From contig JAGADM010000123.1 in assembly GCA_017613595.1 (NCBI GenBank), forward strand, positions 1 through 16,887: 16,887 nucleotides of DNA, read 5' to 3'. A model generated the notes under the pieces. That model was not told the origin of the DNA and searched no databases. It saw nothing but the letters and a program-made list of their open reading frames with translations. This document shows positions 1 through 8,216 of this stretch, piece after piece. The stretch is from Lachnospiraceae bacterium (GTDB taxonomy: Bacteria; Bacillota_A; Clostridia; Lachnospirales; Lachnospiraceae). The position numbers and the translations under genes are program-made. Position 1 is the stretch's first letter; each line of letters starts with the position of its first letter.

Positions 1-425
1 GGGATCAGGCCGGTCTGCCAGTCGTGGCAATGAATGATGTCCGGCTTGAAATCGATCGCGGGAAGCGCGGAAAGACACGCCTTATCAAAGAAGGCAAACT
101 TCTCGATATCCTCATGGATGTAGCCGTACGGCTTGTCTCCGTTGAAGTAATACTCATTGTCGATGAAGTAAAATGTGATGCCGTCGAGCACGGTCTTCAG
201 CACGCCGACATACTGGCTGCGCCATGCAAGATCCACATAGAAGTGCGTAACGTACTCCATCTTCTCACGGTATTTCTGCGGAATGGCAAGATACTTCGGC
301 ACCATTACACGGATATCGAATTCGTCGCGGTTGATGTACTTCGGCAGCGAGCCGACAACATCCGCCAGACCTCCTGTTTTGATAAACGGAACACATTCCG
401 ATGCTACAAATAAAACCTTTTTCAT
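1..425 (-). CDS. glgA: Glycogen synthase, N-terminal part (runs off the window)
   Basis: This is the first 141 codons of an ADP-glucose-dependent glycogen synthase (GT5 family), which extends alpha-1,4-glucan chains in the cytoplasm. Translated from the ATG at 425, it starts MKKVLFVASECVPFIKTGGL. The KTGGL motif at residues 16-20 is the family's ADP-glucose-binding element, and it is followed by ADVVGSLP. The visible part ends in HCHDWQTGLI, the conserved segment of the N-terminal Rossmann-like domain. The gene continues beyond base 1, so the C-terminal glycosyltransferase domain is not visible. A GAGG ribosome binding site lies about 5 bases before the ATG. It follows recN by 84 bp in the same direction and could be read through from it. 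No convincing promoter was seen in that gap. The identification is secure from the N-terminal motifs; the gene is incomplete only because of the window edge. Confidence 0.95.
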   Translation of the reverse strand, partial: MKKVLFVASECVPFIKTGGLADVVGSLPKYINRDEFDIRVMVPKYLAIPQKYREKMEYVTHFYVDLAWRSQYVGVLKTVLDGITFYFIDNEYYFNGDKPYGYIHEDIEKFAFFDKACLSALPAIDFKPDIIHCHDWQTGLI

Positions 426-509
426 AGTAACCTCGCTCAATGTAAGTTTTCACGAAGCCGTTGGCTCCCGTTCCCGGCAGATCCTCACGGGTCTGCTGTT
501 CTATCCTTG

Positions 510-2186
510 TTACGCGTTCTTCTTTTTAAGCGCGAGTTCACGCATCTCCTTCGCGTTCGCCATAACCGATTCGGTAATCTGCGTGCCGCTCAGCATTCTC
601 GCAAGTTCGCCTACGGTCTGCTCTTCCGAAAGCGGCGTCACGCTTGTCTTCGTCGAAGCCCCGTCGGTCGCCTTCTCGATCAGGAAATGCTTTGAGGCAA
701 ATGCGGCGATCTGCGGCAGGTGCGTGATGCAGAGCACCTGGTGCTCCTTCGCGATCGCGGCCATCTTCTCCGCGACCTTTTGGGCGGTACGTCCGCTGAC
801 GCCGGTGTCGATCTCATCTAAGATCAGCGTCTCTATCTCGTCCTTGCCGGCAAATACGGACTTCACCGCAAGGCTGATACGCGACAATTCGCCGCCGCTC
901 GCGATCTTCGCAAGCGGTCTTACCGGCTCGCCCGGATTTACGGAAATCATGAATTCCGCGCTCTCCGTTCCGTCGCCGGTCATCGGCACCGTTTCAATAT
1001 CGATCCGGAATATCACATCCGGGAAGTTCAGATCCTTCAGTGCCTCACGGATCTTAACCTCCAGCTTTCCGGCCGCTTCCCTGCGGACTTCTCCGAGCTT
1101 ACCGCAAAGGTCCGCAAGCTTCTTCTCCTGCTTTCTTACCTTTGCCTTCGTCTCTTCGAGATAGCGGTCGTAATTCTCAAGCCGGTCGATCTTGACGGCA
1201 AGCTCCGCGTCGTATGCGCGGATATCTTCGACCGTCTTGCCGTATTTGGCTTTCAGATGGTTCAGAAGGTTGAGGCGCTCTTCCGTTTCACTGAGCTCGC
1301 CCTCATCCGAACCGAGGTCATCGACGTAATCCGAAAGCCCTGCTCCGATATCCCGAAGCAGTTCCTCGAGCTGCTCGATCTCGCGGTAAATGCCATCGAG
1401 TTTCTCATCATACGCGACAACGCGGCCCATCTGCCGAAGCGTCCGTCCGATCAGGTCGGAAGCGCTGTCGGAGTCCGTACAGAGAAGCCTGTCCGCCTCG
1501 CCGGCTGCCTCTAAAAGGCGGCTCCGGTTCGAAAGCACGCGGTAGCGTTCTTCGAGTGCGGCGTCCTCTCCGGGCTTCGGATTGGCGCGTTCGATCTCAT
1601 CGTGCTCGTAACGAAGCAACGACAGTTCGCGCGTCCGGCTTTCCGAATGCGCCTGCGCCTCCTCGTACTCGCGGAGCGTCTGACGGTACTCGCCGTAAGC
1701 CGCGCGGATTTCGTCAAGAAGCGGCGCGGTCTGCTCCTTTAAGAAGCGGTCCACCAGTTTCAGTTGGTTCTTCCGGTCAAGGAGCGTCTGATTCTCCCGC
1801 TGTCCGTAGACTTCGAGAAGCTTATCCGACAGTTCCTTCAGAAAGCCGGTATTCACGACCTCCCCGTTCACCCTGCTGATGCTCCGTCCGCTGTCCGAGA
1901 TGCGGCGGGAAATGATAAGATTATCCTCGAGGGGGATCTCATTCTTCTCAAGCAGCGCGCGGATACTTTCGTCCCCGCTGTCGAAGATCAGCTCCGCCAG
2001 TGCGTAGTCGGCGTTCCGGCCGAGCATTTCCTTACTGACCTTTCCGCCGAGAGCGGCGTTCACGGACCCGAGAAGGATGGATTTGCCTGCGCCGGTTTCA
2101 CCGGTCAGGATATTCATCCCTTCTCCGAAATCCACATAAACCTCGTCAATGATCGCAAAGTTTTTGACATGTAAACTTAAAAGCAT
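510..2186 (-). CDS. recN: DNA repair protein RecN
   Basis: RecN is an SMC-like ATPase recruited to double-strand breaks that helps prepare ends for RecA-dependent recombination. The 558-residue product has the family's usual length. The Walker A motif GETGAGKS is at residues 29-36, right after the N-terminal FAIIDEVYVDF segment. A long, charged, helical middle region (about 150-380) should form the coiled coil. The ABC signature SGGELSR is at about 430-436 and the Walker B/D-loop LILDEIDTGVSG at about 454-465, followed by CITHLPQIA. The start ATG at 2186 is preceded by AAGGAAAGGG. It lies 37 bp after yebC and is probably cotranscribed with it. In many clostridia recN follows argR directly and is followed by sporulation genes; here yebC intervenes and glgA follows. 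Confidence 0.97.
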   Translation of the reverse strand: MLLSLHVKNFAIIDEVYVDFGEGMNILTGETGAGKSILLGSVNAALGGKVSKEMLGRNADYALAELIFDSGDESIRALLEKNEIPLEDNLIISRRISDSGRSISRVNGEVVNTGFLKELSDKLLEVYGQRENQTLLDRKNQLKLVDRFLKEQTAPLLDEIRAAYGEYRQTLREYEEAQAHSESRTRELSLLRYEHDEIERANPKPGEDAALEERYRVLSNRSRLLEAAGEADRLLCTDSDSASDLIGRTLRQMGRVVAYDEKLDGIYREIEQLEELLRDIGAGLSDYVDDLGSDEGELSETEERLNLLNHLKAKYGKTVEDIRAYDAELAVKIDRLENYDRYLEETKAKVRKQEKKLADLCGKLGEVRREAAGKLEVKIREALKDLNFPDVIFRIDIETVPMTGDGTESAEFMISVNPGEPVRPLAKIASGGELSRISLAVKSVFAGKDEIETLILDEIDTGVSGRTAQKVAEKMAAIAKEHQVLCITHLPQIAAFASKHFLIEKATDGASTKTSVTPLSEEQTVGELARMLSGTQITESVMANAKEMRELALKKKNA

Positions 2187-2223
2187 AACAGCCCTTTCCT
2201 TCTCCCCGGGAATTAAGGCTTAC

Positions 2224-2964
2224 TTACTCCTCATCCGGCAGAATGCCGTTGTGGTATACTTCCTGTACGTCATCGTCATCGTCCAGAAGATCGAGCGTAC
2301 GGTTGAACATCTTGATATCCTGCTCGTCGGTAAGCTCCACTTCGGTCTGCGGAAGCTTCGTAACCTCGGCCTGCGCCATCGGAACGCCCTGTGCCTCGAG
2401 TGCTTCGCGTACAGCAGAGAACGAGTCGGGATCGGTCAGGATTTCGTAGGAATCCTCATTGTCCGCGAAATCTTCAGCGCCGGCGTCAAGAGCCATCATC
2501 ATCAGATCGTCGGGATCGATATCGCACTCTTCCTTGTCGATCAGAATCTGGCCTTTCTCATCGAACATAAAGGATACGCAGCCGGGAGTACCGATGCTTC
2601 CGTTACCCTTCGTGAACGCGCTGCGGATGTTGGCCGCGGTACGGTTCTTGTTGTCGGTCAGCGCTTCAACGATAATGGCGATACCCTTCGGACCGTAGCC
2701 TTCGTAGGAAACGAACTCGTAGTTAACGGCGTTGGCATCGCCGGCAGCCTTCTTGATGCTGCGGTCGATCGTATCGTTCGGCATGTTGTTTGACTTAGCC
2801 TTCGCGATGATATCCTTCAGCTTGCTGTTGTTGTTCGGATCGGGGCCGCCCTCTTTTACGGCAACGGCGATCTCACGGCCAAGACGGGTAAACACTTTAC
2901 CCTTCGCGGCATCGTTCTTTTCTTTCTTGTGCTTGATGTTGGCAAATTTGGAATGTCCTGACAT
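2224..2964 (-). CDS. YebC/PmpR-family regulator or translation factor
   Basis: This is a 246-residue member of the YebC/TACO1 family. Members have been described both as DNA-binding regulators and, more recently, as factors that help ribosomes through difficult (proline-rich) stretches, so the exact role here is open. The N-terminus MSGHSKFANIKHKKEKNDA, the segment MPNDTIDRSIKKAAG and the later GYGPKGIAIIVEALTDNKNRT are family hallmarks. The C-terminal part is strongly acidic (LLDDDDDVQEVYHN near the end), as usual. Length and domain layout are normal. The ATG at 2964 is preceded by AGAGGAAG about 8-10 bases upstream. It sits between argR (51 bp upstream) and recN (37 bp downstream), all on the same strand. 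The argR-yebC gap is AT-rich and might hold a promoter, but I could not identify one with confidence. Confidence 0.93.
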   Translation of the reverse strand: MSGHSKFANIKHKKEKNDAAKGKVFTRLGREIAVAVKEGGPDPNNNSKLKDIIAKAKSNNMPNDTIDRSIKKAAGDANAVNYEFVSYEGYGPKGIAIIVEALTDNKNRTAANIRSAFTKGNGSIGTPGCVSFMFDEKGQILIDKEECDIDPDDLMMMALDAGAEDFADNEDSYEILTDPDSFSAVREALEAQGVPMAQAEVTKLPQTEVELTDEQDIKMFNRTLDLLDDDDDVQEVYHNGILPDEE

Positions 2965-3015
2965 AGAACTTTCTTCCTCTCTTTTCGATTTAGATTTATT
3001 TGATTTTATTAAATC

Positions 3016-3477
3016 TCATGCTTCTTCGGTGACTGCGCGGATCCGTTTGAGGATTCCCTCCGCCTCTTCGGCGGATTTTACGGCGAGAAATACCGTGTCG
3101 TCACCTGCCAGCGACCCGACGATCGACGAAAATCTGATACCGTCTATCGCGGCCGCAACCGCCATCGCCATACCGGCGCTTGTGCGGACCACCAAAATGT
3201 TCTGTGCGGTATCCATCGAGACAATCGCGTCCTTCAGGATCCGCTTGAAGCGTTCCCGGTTTGTGTCCGACGGTCCGTCGGGGGAAATGCTGACATACCG
3301 CTGACGTCCGTTCGCGATCGGCATTTTCGTGATCCGGAGTTCCCGGATATCACGCGAGATCGTCGCCTGCGTCACACGAAAACCGGATTCCGTCAGAAGG
3401 CTCGCAAGCTCCTCCTGGGTTCCGACTTCACGTTCCGAAATCAGTTCCAAAATCCTGTTCTGTCTCTTATTTTTCAT
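3016..3477 (-). CDS. argR: Arginine repressor ArgR/AhrC
   Basis: ArgR is a hexameric transcription factor that uses L-arginine as co-repressor to control arginine biosynthesis and catabolism. The 153-residue protein has the expected two domains. An N-terminal winged helix (residues about 1-65) contains TQEELASLLTESGF and the recognition segment VTQATISRDIREL. A C-terminal oligomerisation and arginine-binding domain (about 80-153) carries GSLAGDDTVFLAV at 121-133, matching the family's G-[ST]-[IL]-AGDDT motif with its paired aspartates. The ATG at 3477 has a strong AGGAGGT site a few bases upstream. It lies 44 bp downstream of nadK in the housekeeping run. In Firmicutes argR commonly sits between tlyA/nadK and recN, so the position supports the assignment. 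No arginine biosynthesis genes are in the window. Confidence 0.96.
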   Translation of the reverse strand: MKNKRQNRILELISEREVGTQEELASLLTESGFRVTQATISRDIRELRITKMPIANGRQRYVSISPDGPSDTNRERFKRILKDAIVSMDTAQNILVVRTSAGMAMAVAAAIDGIRFSSIVGSLAGDDTVFLAVKSAEEAEGILKRIRAVTEEA

Positions 3478-3521
3478 GATACCTCCTAACTTGCTTTATG
3501 CCTGCAGCGCAGGGTCACAAT

Positions 3522-4352
3522 CTACAGTTTCCCTCTGACTCTCTCCCAGAAGGAAATGTCGGAAAGCATAACGACCGGAATCTCCGGCACCGCTTTGGAT
3601 ACGATTACCTTATCGCCGACCGAAAGCGCCATTACCTCGTCACCGTCGACGGTCACCGTCGCCTCCTGCGGAAGGGAACGGGAACTGCTGCATACTTCGA
3701 TTTCGATCACGTCCTCGTCCGAAATGACGAGCGGTCTCGCGTGCAGCATGTGCGGGCATACCGGCGTAATGACAAGCGCGCGTGCCTGCGGAGCCACAAC
3801 CGGTCCGCCTGCGCTTAAGCTGTAGCCGGTCGAACCCGAAGGCGTCGCGACGATAACGCCGTCGCCCTGATAATTGTCCGCGAGCTGTCCGTTCACCGAA
3901 ACCTTCAGTTTGATCAGACGGGAGAATCCCGAACGGGCAATGACGACATCGTTCATCGCGAGGATATCCGAAACCGCACCGTTCCGCTCCGTCTGTAAAA
4001 GCGTCTTCTTCTCAATTACGTATTCATCGTTGACGAGTTTCTCTATCGCGCGGTCCGCGTCCTGGTACTCGGCAGCGGTCAGAAATCCGAGGTGTCCGAG
4101 GTTGATTCCCATCACGGGGATCCCGCTTTCCTGAAGCACTTTGGCGCCGCGCAGGAAGGTTCCGTCTCCGCCGAGAATGATCGTGCACTCGGTTCCGGGC
4201 TCCAGTTCCACTTCGCAGCGACCGGTGCCCATAACAAGCGGCGCAAGAACATAGGCGCTTCCGCCGTGCTCGCCGATGCAGGCGGCCAGGCGCTTTGCCA
4301 TCCGTCCGTCAGGATCCTTTTCCTTGTTTGCTATGATACAAAAACGCTTCAT
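3522..4352 (-). CDS. nadK: NAD kinase
   Basis: This enzyme phosphorylates NAD to NADP (ATP- or polyphosphate-NAD kinase). The 276-residue sequence carries the catalytic GGDG motif at 61-64 (context IILGGDGTFLRGA), the NAD-ribose-contacting AMNDVVI at about 132-138, and the conserved TPSGSTGYSLSAGGPVV at 170-186. The ATG at 4352 is preceded by AAAGGA about 6-7 bases upstream. That places the start inside the 3' end of tlyA, with a 44-bp overlap in a different frame. The overlap, together with the good ribosome binding site, suggests coupled translation. NADP supply fits the neighbouring DXS/isoprenoid genes, whose later pathway steps use NADPH, although this gene order is a general Firmicutes feature. 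Identification is secure. Confidence 0.97.
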   Translation of the reverse strand: MKRFCIIANKEKDPDGRMAKRLAACIGEHGGSAYVLAPLVMGTGRCEVELEPGTECTIILGGDGTFLRGAKVLQESGIPVMGINLGHLGFLTAAEYQDADRAIEKLVNDEYVIEKKTLLQTERNGAVSDILAMNDVVIARSGFSRLIKLKVSVNGQLADNYQGDGVIVATPSGSTGYSLSAGGPVVAPQARALVITPVCPHMLHARPLVISDEDVIEIEVCSSSRSLPQEATVTVDGDEVMALSVGDKVIVSKAVPEIPVVMLSDISFWERVRGKL

Positions 4353-5130
4353 GGACTATCCTTTCCGCTGTCGCGGCGTCGATCCCCGCGGCGGGCTTTA
4401 ATGTCTTAACGGCGGTGAACAGATACTCCCTGTTCCCGCTTCCTCCCGTGATCGGGGAAAATGTGATGCCGTCGCAGGCGAATCCCTGCTCCGCGGCAGC
4501 CGCGGTCACCGATACGATCACGTTACGATGGACTCTCGGGTCCTTCACGATCCCGTTCTTTCCGATATGCTCTCGTCCCGCTTCAAACTGCGGTTTGATC
4601 AGGCACACGATCCGGCCGCCTTCTCTTATGAGTGAGGCAAATGCCGGCAATACTTTCGAAAGCGATATGAACGACAGGTCCGCCGCCAGAAAATCCACCG
4701 GCGCCTTCAGTTCCGCTCCGGTCATATCGCGGATATTGGTCTGCTCCATCGAAACGACTCTCGGGTCGTTTCGGAGTTTCTCCGCCAACTGGTCCGTTCC
4801 GACGTCGACCGCGTAGACAAGCGACGCGCCATTCTGCAGCATGCAGTCGGTAAAGCCTCCGGTCGAGGCTCCGGCATCAACGCAGGTGAGCCCCGTAAGA
4901 TCGATTCCGAATTCGCCGAGCGCTTTCTCAAGCTTGTAGCCGCCGCGTCCGACATAACGGTCTCCGTCGCCGCAAAGCGTAATCTCCGCGTCCTCGTCGA
5001 CCATCGTCCCGGGCTTCGTTACCGCTGTTCCGTTTACCGAAACTTCCCCGGCCAGAATATGCTGTCTGGCACGCGCCCGCGTCTGACACAGGCCGCGCTC
5101 AACCATTCTTATGTCCAGTCTGTCTTTCAT
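4309..5130 (-). CDS. tlyA: TlyA-family rRNA 2'-O-methyltransferase / hemolysin-like protein
   Basis: This 273-residue protein has an N-terminal S4 RNA-binding domain (about 1-60, RLDIRMVERGLCQTRARAR) followed by an FtsJ-like Rossmann methyltransferase domain. The SAM-binding motif VDAGASTGGFTDCML is at 84-98. A catalytic-type lysine lies in VGRGGYKLEKAL (K66), an aspartate in ADLSFISL (D151), and another lysine in LIKPQFE (K179), giving the K-D-K pattern of 2'-O-ribose methyltransferases. In mycobacteria TlyA methylates 16S and 23S rRNA cytidines; family members are often annotated as hemolysins, a label with little mechanistic support. The exact target here is unknown. The start overlaps the dxs stop as ATGA, and the 3' end overlaps nadK by 44 bp. 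No strong Shine-Dalgarno precedes the ATG, consistent with coupling to dxs translation. Confidence 0.92.
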   Translation of the reverse strand: MKDRLDIRMVERGLCQTRARARQHILAGEVSVNGTAVTKPGTMVDEDAEITLCGDGDRYVGRGGYKLEKALGEFGIDLTGLTCVDAGASTGGFTDCMLQNGASLVYAVDVGTDQLAEKLRNDPRVVSMEQTNIRDMTGAELKAPVDFLAADLSFISLSKVLPAFASLIREGGRIVCLIKPQFEAGREHIGKNGIVKDPRVHRNVIVSVTAAAAEQGFACDGITFSPITGGSGNREYLFTAVKTLKPAAGIDAATAERIVHEAFLYHSKQGKGS

Positions 5131-6998
5131 ACGTCCGCACCGCTTTGCAGTATCTTCGCTGCGATCGAAGACGCGTTGAGTCCACAGTTATCACGGATCT
5201 CCTGCTGCGAAGCCTGCGCCTGGAACGCGTCGGGCATCGCGCAGATCATAACCTTCATCGGCAGGCGTTCCTCCATCACGAAGGCTGCGACACGCTCGCC
5301 GAAACCGCCTGTCCGTACACCCTCTTCCATCGTCACAAGAAGGTCATGCGACGCGGCGAGTTCACGGATTAATTCTTTATCAAACGGAGCCGCAAACCGC
5401 GCGTTAACAACGGTAGTGTCCGTTCCGTGCTCTTTAAGGATACTGCTTACGCCAATCGCTTCTTCCCCGAGCGTTCCGAGGAACATAATCGCGGTTTTCG
5501 AACCCTTCCGGAGCACTTCCGCTTTGCCGTAACGGATCTCCGATACTTCCGCGGGAAGGGCTGTCAGGTCCTTGCCGCCCTTCGGATAGCGGACCGCGTT
5601 CGGTCCTTCCAGCGTGACGGCAAATCGTAACATCGCACGGAGCTCGGCACCGTTTCGCGGCGCCATTACGGTCATTCCCGGCATATGCGACAGGAACGAA
5701 ATATCAAACAGTCCCTGGTGCGTCTCACCGTCCGAACCGACAATGCCGGCGCGGTCGATGGCAAGCGTAACCGGGCGTTCATTCAGACATATCTCTTCGA
5801 GTATCTCGTCATACGCTCTCTGTAAAAACGTCGAGTATACGGCGATTACCGGATGAATACCGTTCAGCGAAAGACCCGCGGCAAAGGAAGCCGCATGCCC
5901 CTCGGCGATCCCGACATCGAAGAAACGGGACGGAAACTGCTTACGGAAACTGTCCAGTCCGGTTCCGTCCGACATGGCGGCTGTGATCGCGGCAACCTCC
6001 GGATGACTCTTTCCGATGTTTACGATCTCATCGCGGAATACATCGGTGTAGGTTTCCTTGATGGAGAGTCCTAAAGGAGCGCCGTTCTTCGGATTGAACG
6101 GCGGAGTGCCGTGGAATCTGCTCGGATCGGCCTCGGCGAACTGATATCCTTTGCCCTTCTTCGTGACAACGTGGATCAGTACCGCGCCGCGGATACGGGA
6201 TGCCGCGTTGAGCGCCTTCTCGAGATCCTTGATATTATGACCGTCAACCGGTCCGTAGTAGGCAATACCCATCTCGGTGAAGAATTCGCCGGGGACTACC
6301 ATGAAACGGATTGCCGACTTCATTTTCTTGATGCGGTTGGCAATTCTCGCGCCGAGCGACGTCTTATTGAGCTTCTGCTCGACATTGCTCTTTAGGTCTA
6401 TGTAATTCACGCTCATGCGGGCTTTACGGAGGTAATTGGCCATGGCGCCCACATTTTTCGAAATCGACATCTCGTTATCGTTCAGAATGATGATCAGGTT
6501 GGTTTTGAAACGTCCCGCGTGGTTGAGCGCCTCATAAGCGGGACCGCCCGAAAGCGAACCGTCGCCGATCACCGCGACTACACGGTTGCTCTCACCCTTT
6601 AAGTCTCTTGCCTTCGCAAGACCTACCGCGACCGAAACCGAAGTCGAGCTGTGGCCGGTATCGATGACGTCGCACGGGCTCTCCTTACGCTTCGGGAAGC
6701 CGCTGATACCGCCTCTTCTGCGGAGCGTTCGGAACGCGTCCTTACGGCCGGTCAGAATCTTATGCGTATAAGCCTGATGGCCGACGTCCCAGATCAGCTG
6801 ATCCTGTGGAAGGTCCAGAAAGCGGTGCAGCGCGACCGTCAGCTCGACCGTACCGAGATTGGACGCAAGGTGACCGCCGTTTCTGCTGACGGTTTCGAGA
6901 ATCGTGCGCCGGATCTCCTTACAGAGCTGCGGAAGCTTGTTCGCAGGGACGTTCTTAACGTCATTGGGCCGTTCGATTGTATCTAAAATGTTACTCAT
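5127..6998 (-). CDS. dxs: 1-deoxy-D-xylulose-5-phosphate synthase
   Basis: DXS condenses pyruvate and glyceraldehyde-3-phosphate, using thiamine diphosphate, in the first step of the MEP isoprenoid pathway; its product also feeds thiamine and pyridoxal synthesis. The 623 residues match the family length. Visible landmarks are GGHLASNLGTVELT at 41-54 (catalytic-type H43), DVGHQAYTHKILTGR at 71-85, and the ThDP/Mg site GDGSLSGGPAYEALN at 145-159 continuing to NDNEMSIS at 173-180. The central transketolase-like pyrimidine-binding domain contains the segment DRAGIVGSDGETHQGLFD, and a C-terminal transketolase domain follows. The ATG at 6998 has a GGGGAAGAG-type site upstream. It lies 51 bp after the prenyl synthase gene, a common pairing that makes precursor and acceptor enzymes together. 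Its stop overlaps the tlyA start. Confidence 0.97.
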   Translation of the reverse strand: MSNILDTIERPNDVKNVPANKLPQLCKEIRRTILETVSRNGGHLASNLGTVELTVALHRFLDLPQDQLIWDVGHQAYTHKILTGRKDAFRTLRRRGGISGFPKRKESPCDVIDTGHSSTSVSVAVGLAKARDLKGESNRVVAVIGDGSLSGGPAYEALNHAGRFKTNLIIILNDNEMSISKNVGAMANYLRKARMSVNYIDLKSNVEQKLNKTSLGARIANRIKKMKSAIRFMVVPGEFFTEMGIAYYGPVDGHNIKDLEKALNAASRIRGAVLIHVVTKKGKGYQFAEADPSRFHGTPPFNPKNGAPLGLSIKETYTDVFRDEIVNIGKSHPEVAAITAAMSDGTGLDSFRKQFPSRFFDVGIAEGHAASFAAGLSLNGIHPVIAVYSTFLQRAYDEILEEICLNERPVTLAIDRAGIVGSDGETHQGLFDISFLSHMPGMTVMAPRNGAELRAMLRFAVTLEGPNAVRYPKGGKDLTALPAEVSEIRYGKAEVLRKGSKTAIMFLGTLGEEAIGVSSILKEHGTDTTVVNARFAAPFDKELIRELAASHDLLVTMEEGVRTGGFGERVAAFVMEERLPMKVMICAMPDAFQAQASQQEIRDNCGLNASSIAAKILQSGADV

Positions 6999-7049
6999 GT
7001 TCTCTCTTCCCCACGTCAGGTCCGGGCGGCCTGTCCGTGAGCAAATGTA

Positions 7050-7970
7050 TTATTTCTTACGGTGTACGAGGTACATCAGAAGTTCTTTGAGAAATGTGCT
7101 TTCGCTGCTTCCGCCGTATTCCGCAAGTTTCGTAAGCGCGCGAGCCGTAAGGTTCTCCACTGCCGCGGAGGACTCCTCTACGCCGAACAGCGAAGCATAC
7201 GTCGTCTTCTTGTTCTTCTCGTCACTGAATACGGGCTTTCCGAGCTCGGCAACCGTGCTGGTCACGTCGAGAATGTCGTCCTGGATCTGGAATGCCATGC
7301 CGACATCCGCGGCAACCTCTTCCATCGCCTGAACGGTCTTCTCGTCCGCTCCCGCAAGGATCGCGCCGATCATCATTGACGCCTCGAGAAGCGCGCCGGT
7401 CTTCAGCTTGTAGATGAAAAGCAGTTCCTCTTCGGAAAAGCTCTTGCCGGTCCCGATCACGTCAACCGTCTGTCCGCCGACCATGCCGTAAGCACCTGCC
7501 TTGTCCGCAAGGACACGGAGCGCGCGGAGTATGGTCTCCTGCTCGCCGGGAAGCATATTTGCCTTCAGCGCCGTCTCGAACGCGTAGTTCAAAAGGCCGT
7601 CGCCAGCGAGGATTCCCATCGCGTGCCCGTAGGCAACATGCGTCGTCATCTTTCCGCGGCGGTACATGTCGTTGTCCATTGCCGGCAGGTCGTCATGCAC
7701 AAGCGAATACGAATGAATCATCTCCATCGCCGACAGGAACGGATATACGATATCCTTTTCGCGCGCCGGGTCTCCGCCGAGATACCGGTACGTCTCCAGT
7801 ATAAGCATCGGCCGGATCCGCTTTCCGCCGGCCAGTACGCTGTAATTCATAGCTTCAAACAGGATGCGCTGTCTTCCCTCTTCCGCAGGGAGATACGACT
7901 TCACGATTTCCGTGATCTGTTCGGTCTTCTCCTTCAGCACTTCCTGAAACGTGCGGTCACTCATTCTCAT
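7050..7970 (-). CDS. ispA: Short-chain polyprenyl diphosphate synthase (farnesyl/geranylgeranyl type)
   Basis: This trans-isoprenyl synthase condenses IPP with allylic diphosphates, probably to farnesyl or geranylgeranyl diphosphate, feeding undecaprenyl lipid and quinone synthesis. From the chosen start the landmarks are the IPP-binding GGKRIRP near residues 48-54, the first aspartate-rich motif HDDLPAMDND near 92-101, and the second motif FQIQDDILD near 227-235. The insertion of two residues within the first motif (DDxxxxD) is typical of the bacterial IspA type. An in-frame TTG at 7985 could also be read, but the ATG at 7970 follows AGGAAGG by 5 bases; the ATG at 7964 is a third possibility. 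Either ATG overlaps the end of xseB by a few bases, implying coupling. The chain length of the product cannot be fixed from sequence alone. Confidence 0.93.
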   Translation of the reverse strand: MRMSDRTFQEVLKEKTEQITEIVKSYLPAEEGRQRILFEAMNYSVLAGGKRIRPMLILETYRYLGGDPAREKDIVYPFLSAMEMIHSYSLVHDDLPAMDNDMYRRGKMTTHVAYGHAMGILAGDGLLNYAFETALKANMLPGEQETILRALRVLADKAGAYGMVGGQTVDVIGTGKSFSEEELLFIYKLKTGALLEASMMIGAILAGADEKTVQAMEEVAADVGMAFQIQDDILDVTSTVAELGKPVFSDEKNKKTTYASLFGVEESSAAVENLTARALTKLAEYGGSSESTFLKELLMYLVHRKK

Positions 7971-8169
7971 TTCCGCCTTCCTCAATGATCTGCAGTTCCT
8001 TCTCGACGGTGTCGATCATATCGCTGCATGCTTTCAGCTGCTCCATGCCCTCTTTGTACAGCCGGAACGATTCTTCCAGTGTCATCTCCATGCTTTCCAT
8101 ACGGCGGATGATTTCCTCCATCTTCTGCATCCGCTCTTCCAAAGAGAGTTCCTTTGCTTTCTCTTCCAT
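7957..8169 (-). CDS. xseB: Exodeoxyribonuclease VII small subunit
   Basis: XseB is the small, helical subunit that binds in several copies to XseA in exonuclease VII, a single-strand-specific nuclease. The 70-residue product has the family layout: LSLEERMQKMEEIIRRME, then the conserved LEESFRLYKEGMEQLKACS and a short helical tail. Length is normal. The ATG at 8169 has a strong AAGGAG 6 bases upstream. It lies 47 bp after xseA; a small GTCCC-GGAA-GGGAC inverted repeat sits just before the ribosome binding site (8185-8198) and may affect its relative expression. The 3' end overlaps the prenyl synthase start. Function is inferred from family and neighbour; both agree. Confidence 0.95.
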   Translation of the reverse strand: MEEKAKELSLEERMQKMEEIIRRMESMEMTLEESFRLYKEGMEQLKACSDMIDTVEKELQIIEEGGNENE

Positions 8170-8216
8170 GTGGCTCTCCTTCCCGTCCCGGAAGGGACAG
8201 TCTGTCTTCGCGTGCC

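Noticed and set aside
477..496. Possible recN terminator (GCAGA...TCTGC)
   Set aside because: The stem is only 5 bp with a mismatch, and no T-run follows on the minus strand.
283..1164. A 293-codon plus-strand frame spanning glgA and recN
   Set aside because: It crosses two genes and the gap between them on the opposite strand, is serine-rich from antisense reading, and lacks start signals.
2965..3015. Possible ArgR operator or yebC promoter in the AT-rich argR-yebC gap
   Set aside because: GATTT-AATA-AAATC is a short inverted repeat in AT-rich DNA; it does not match an ARG box well, and no spaced -35/-10 pair was found.
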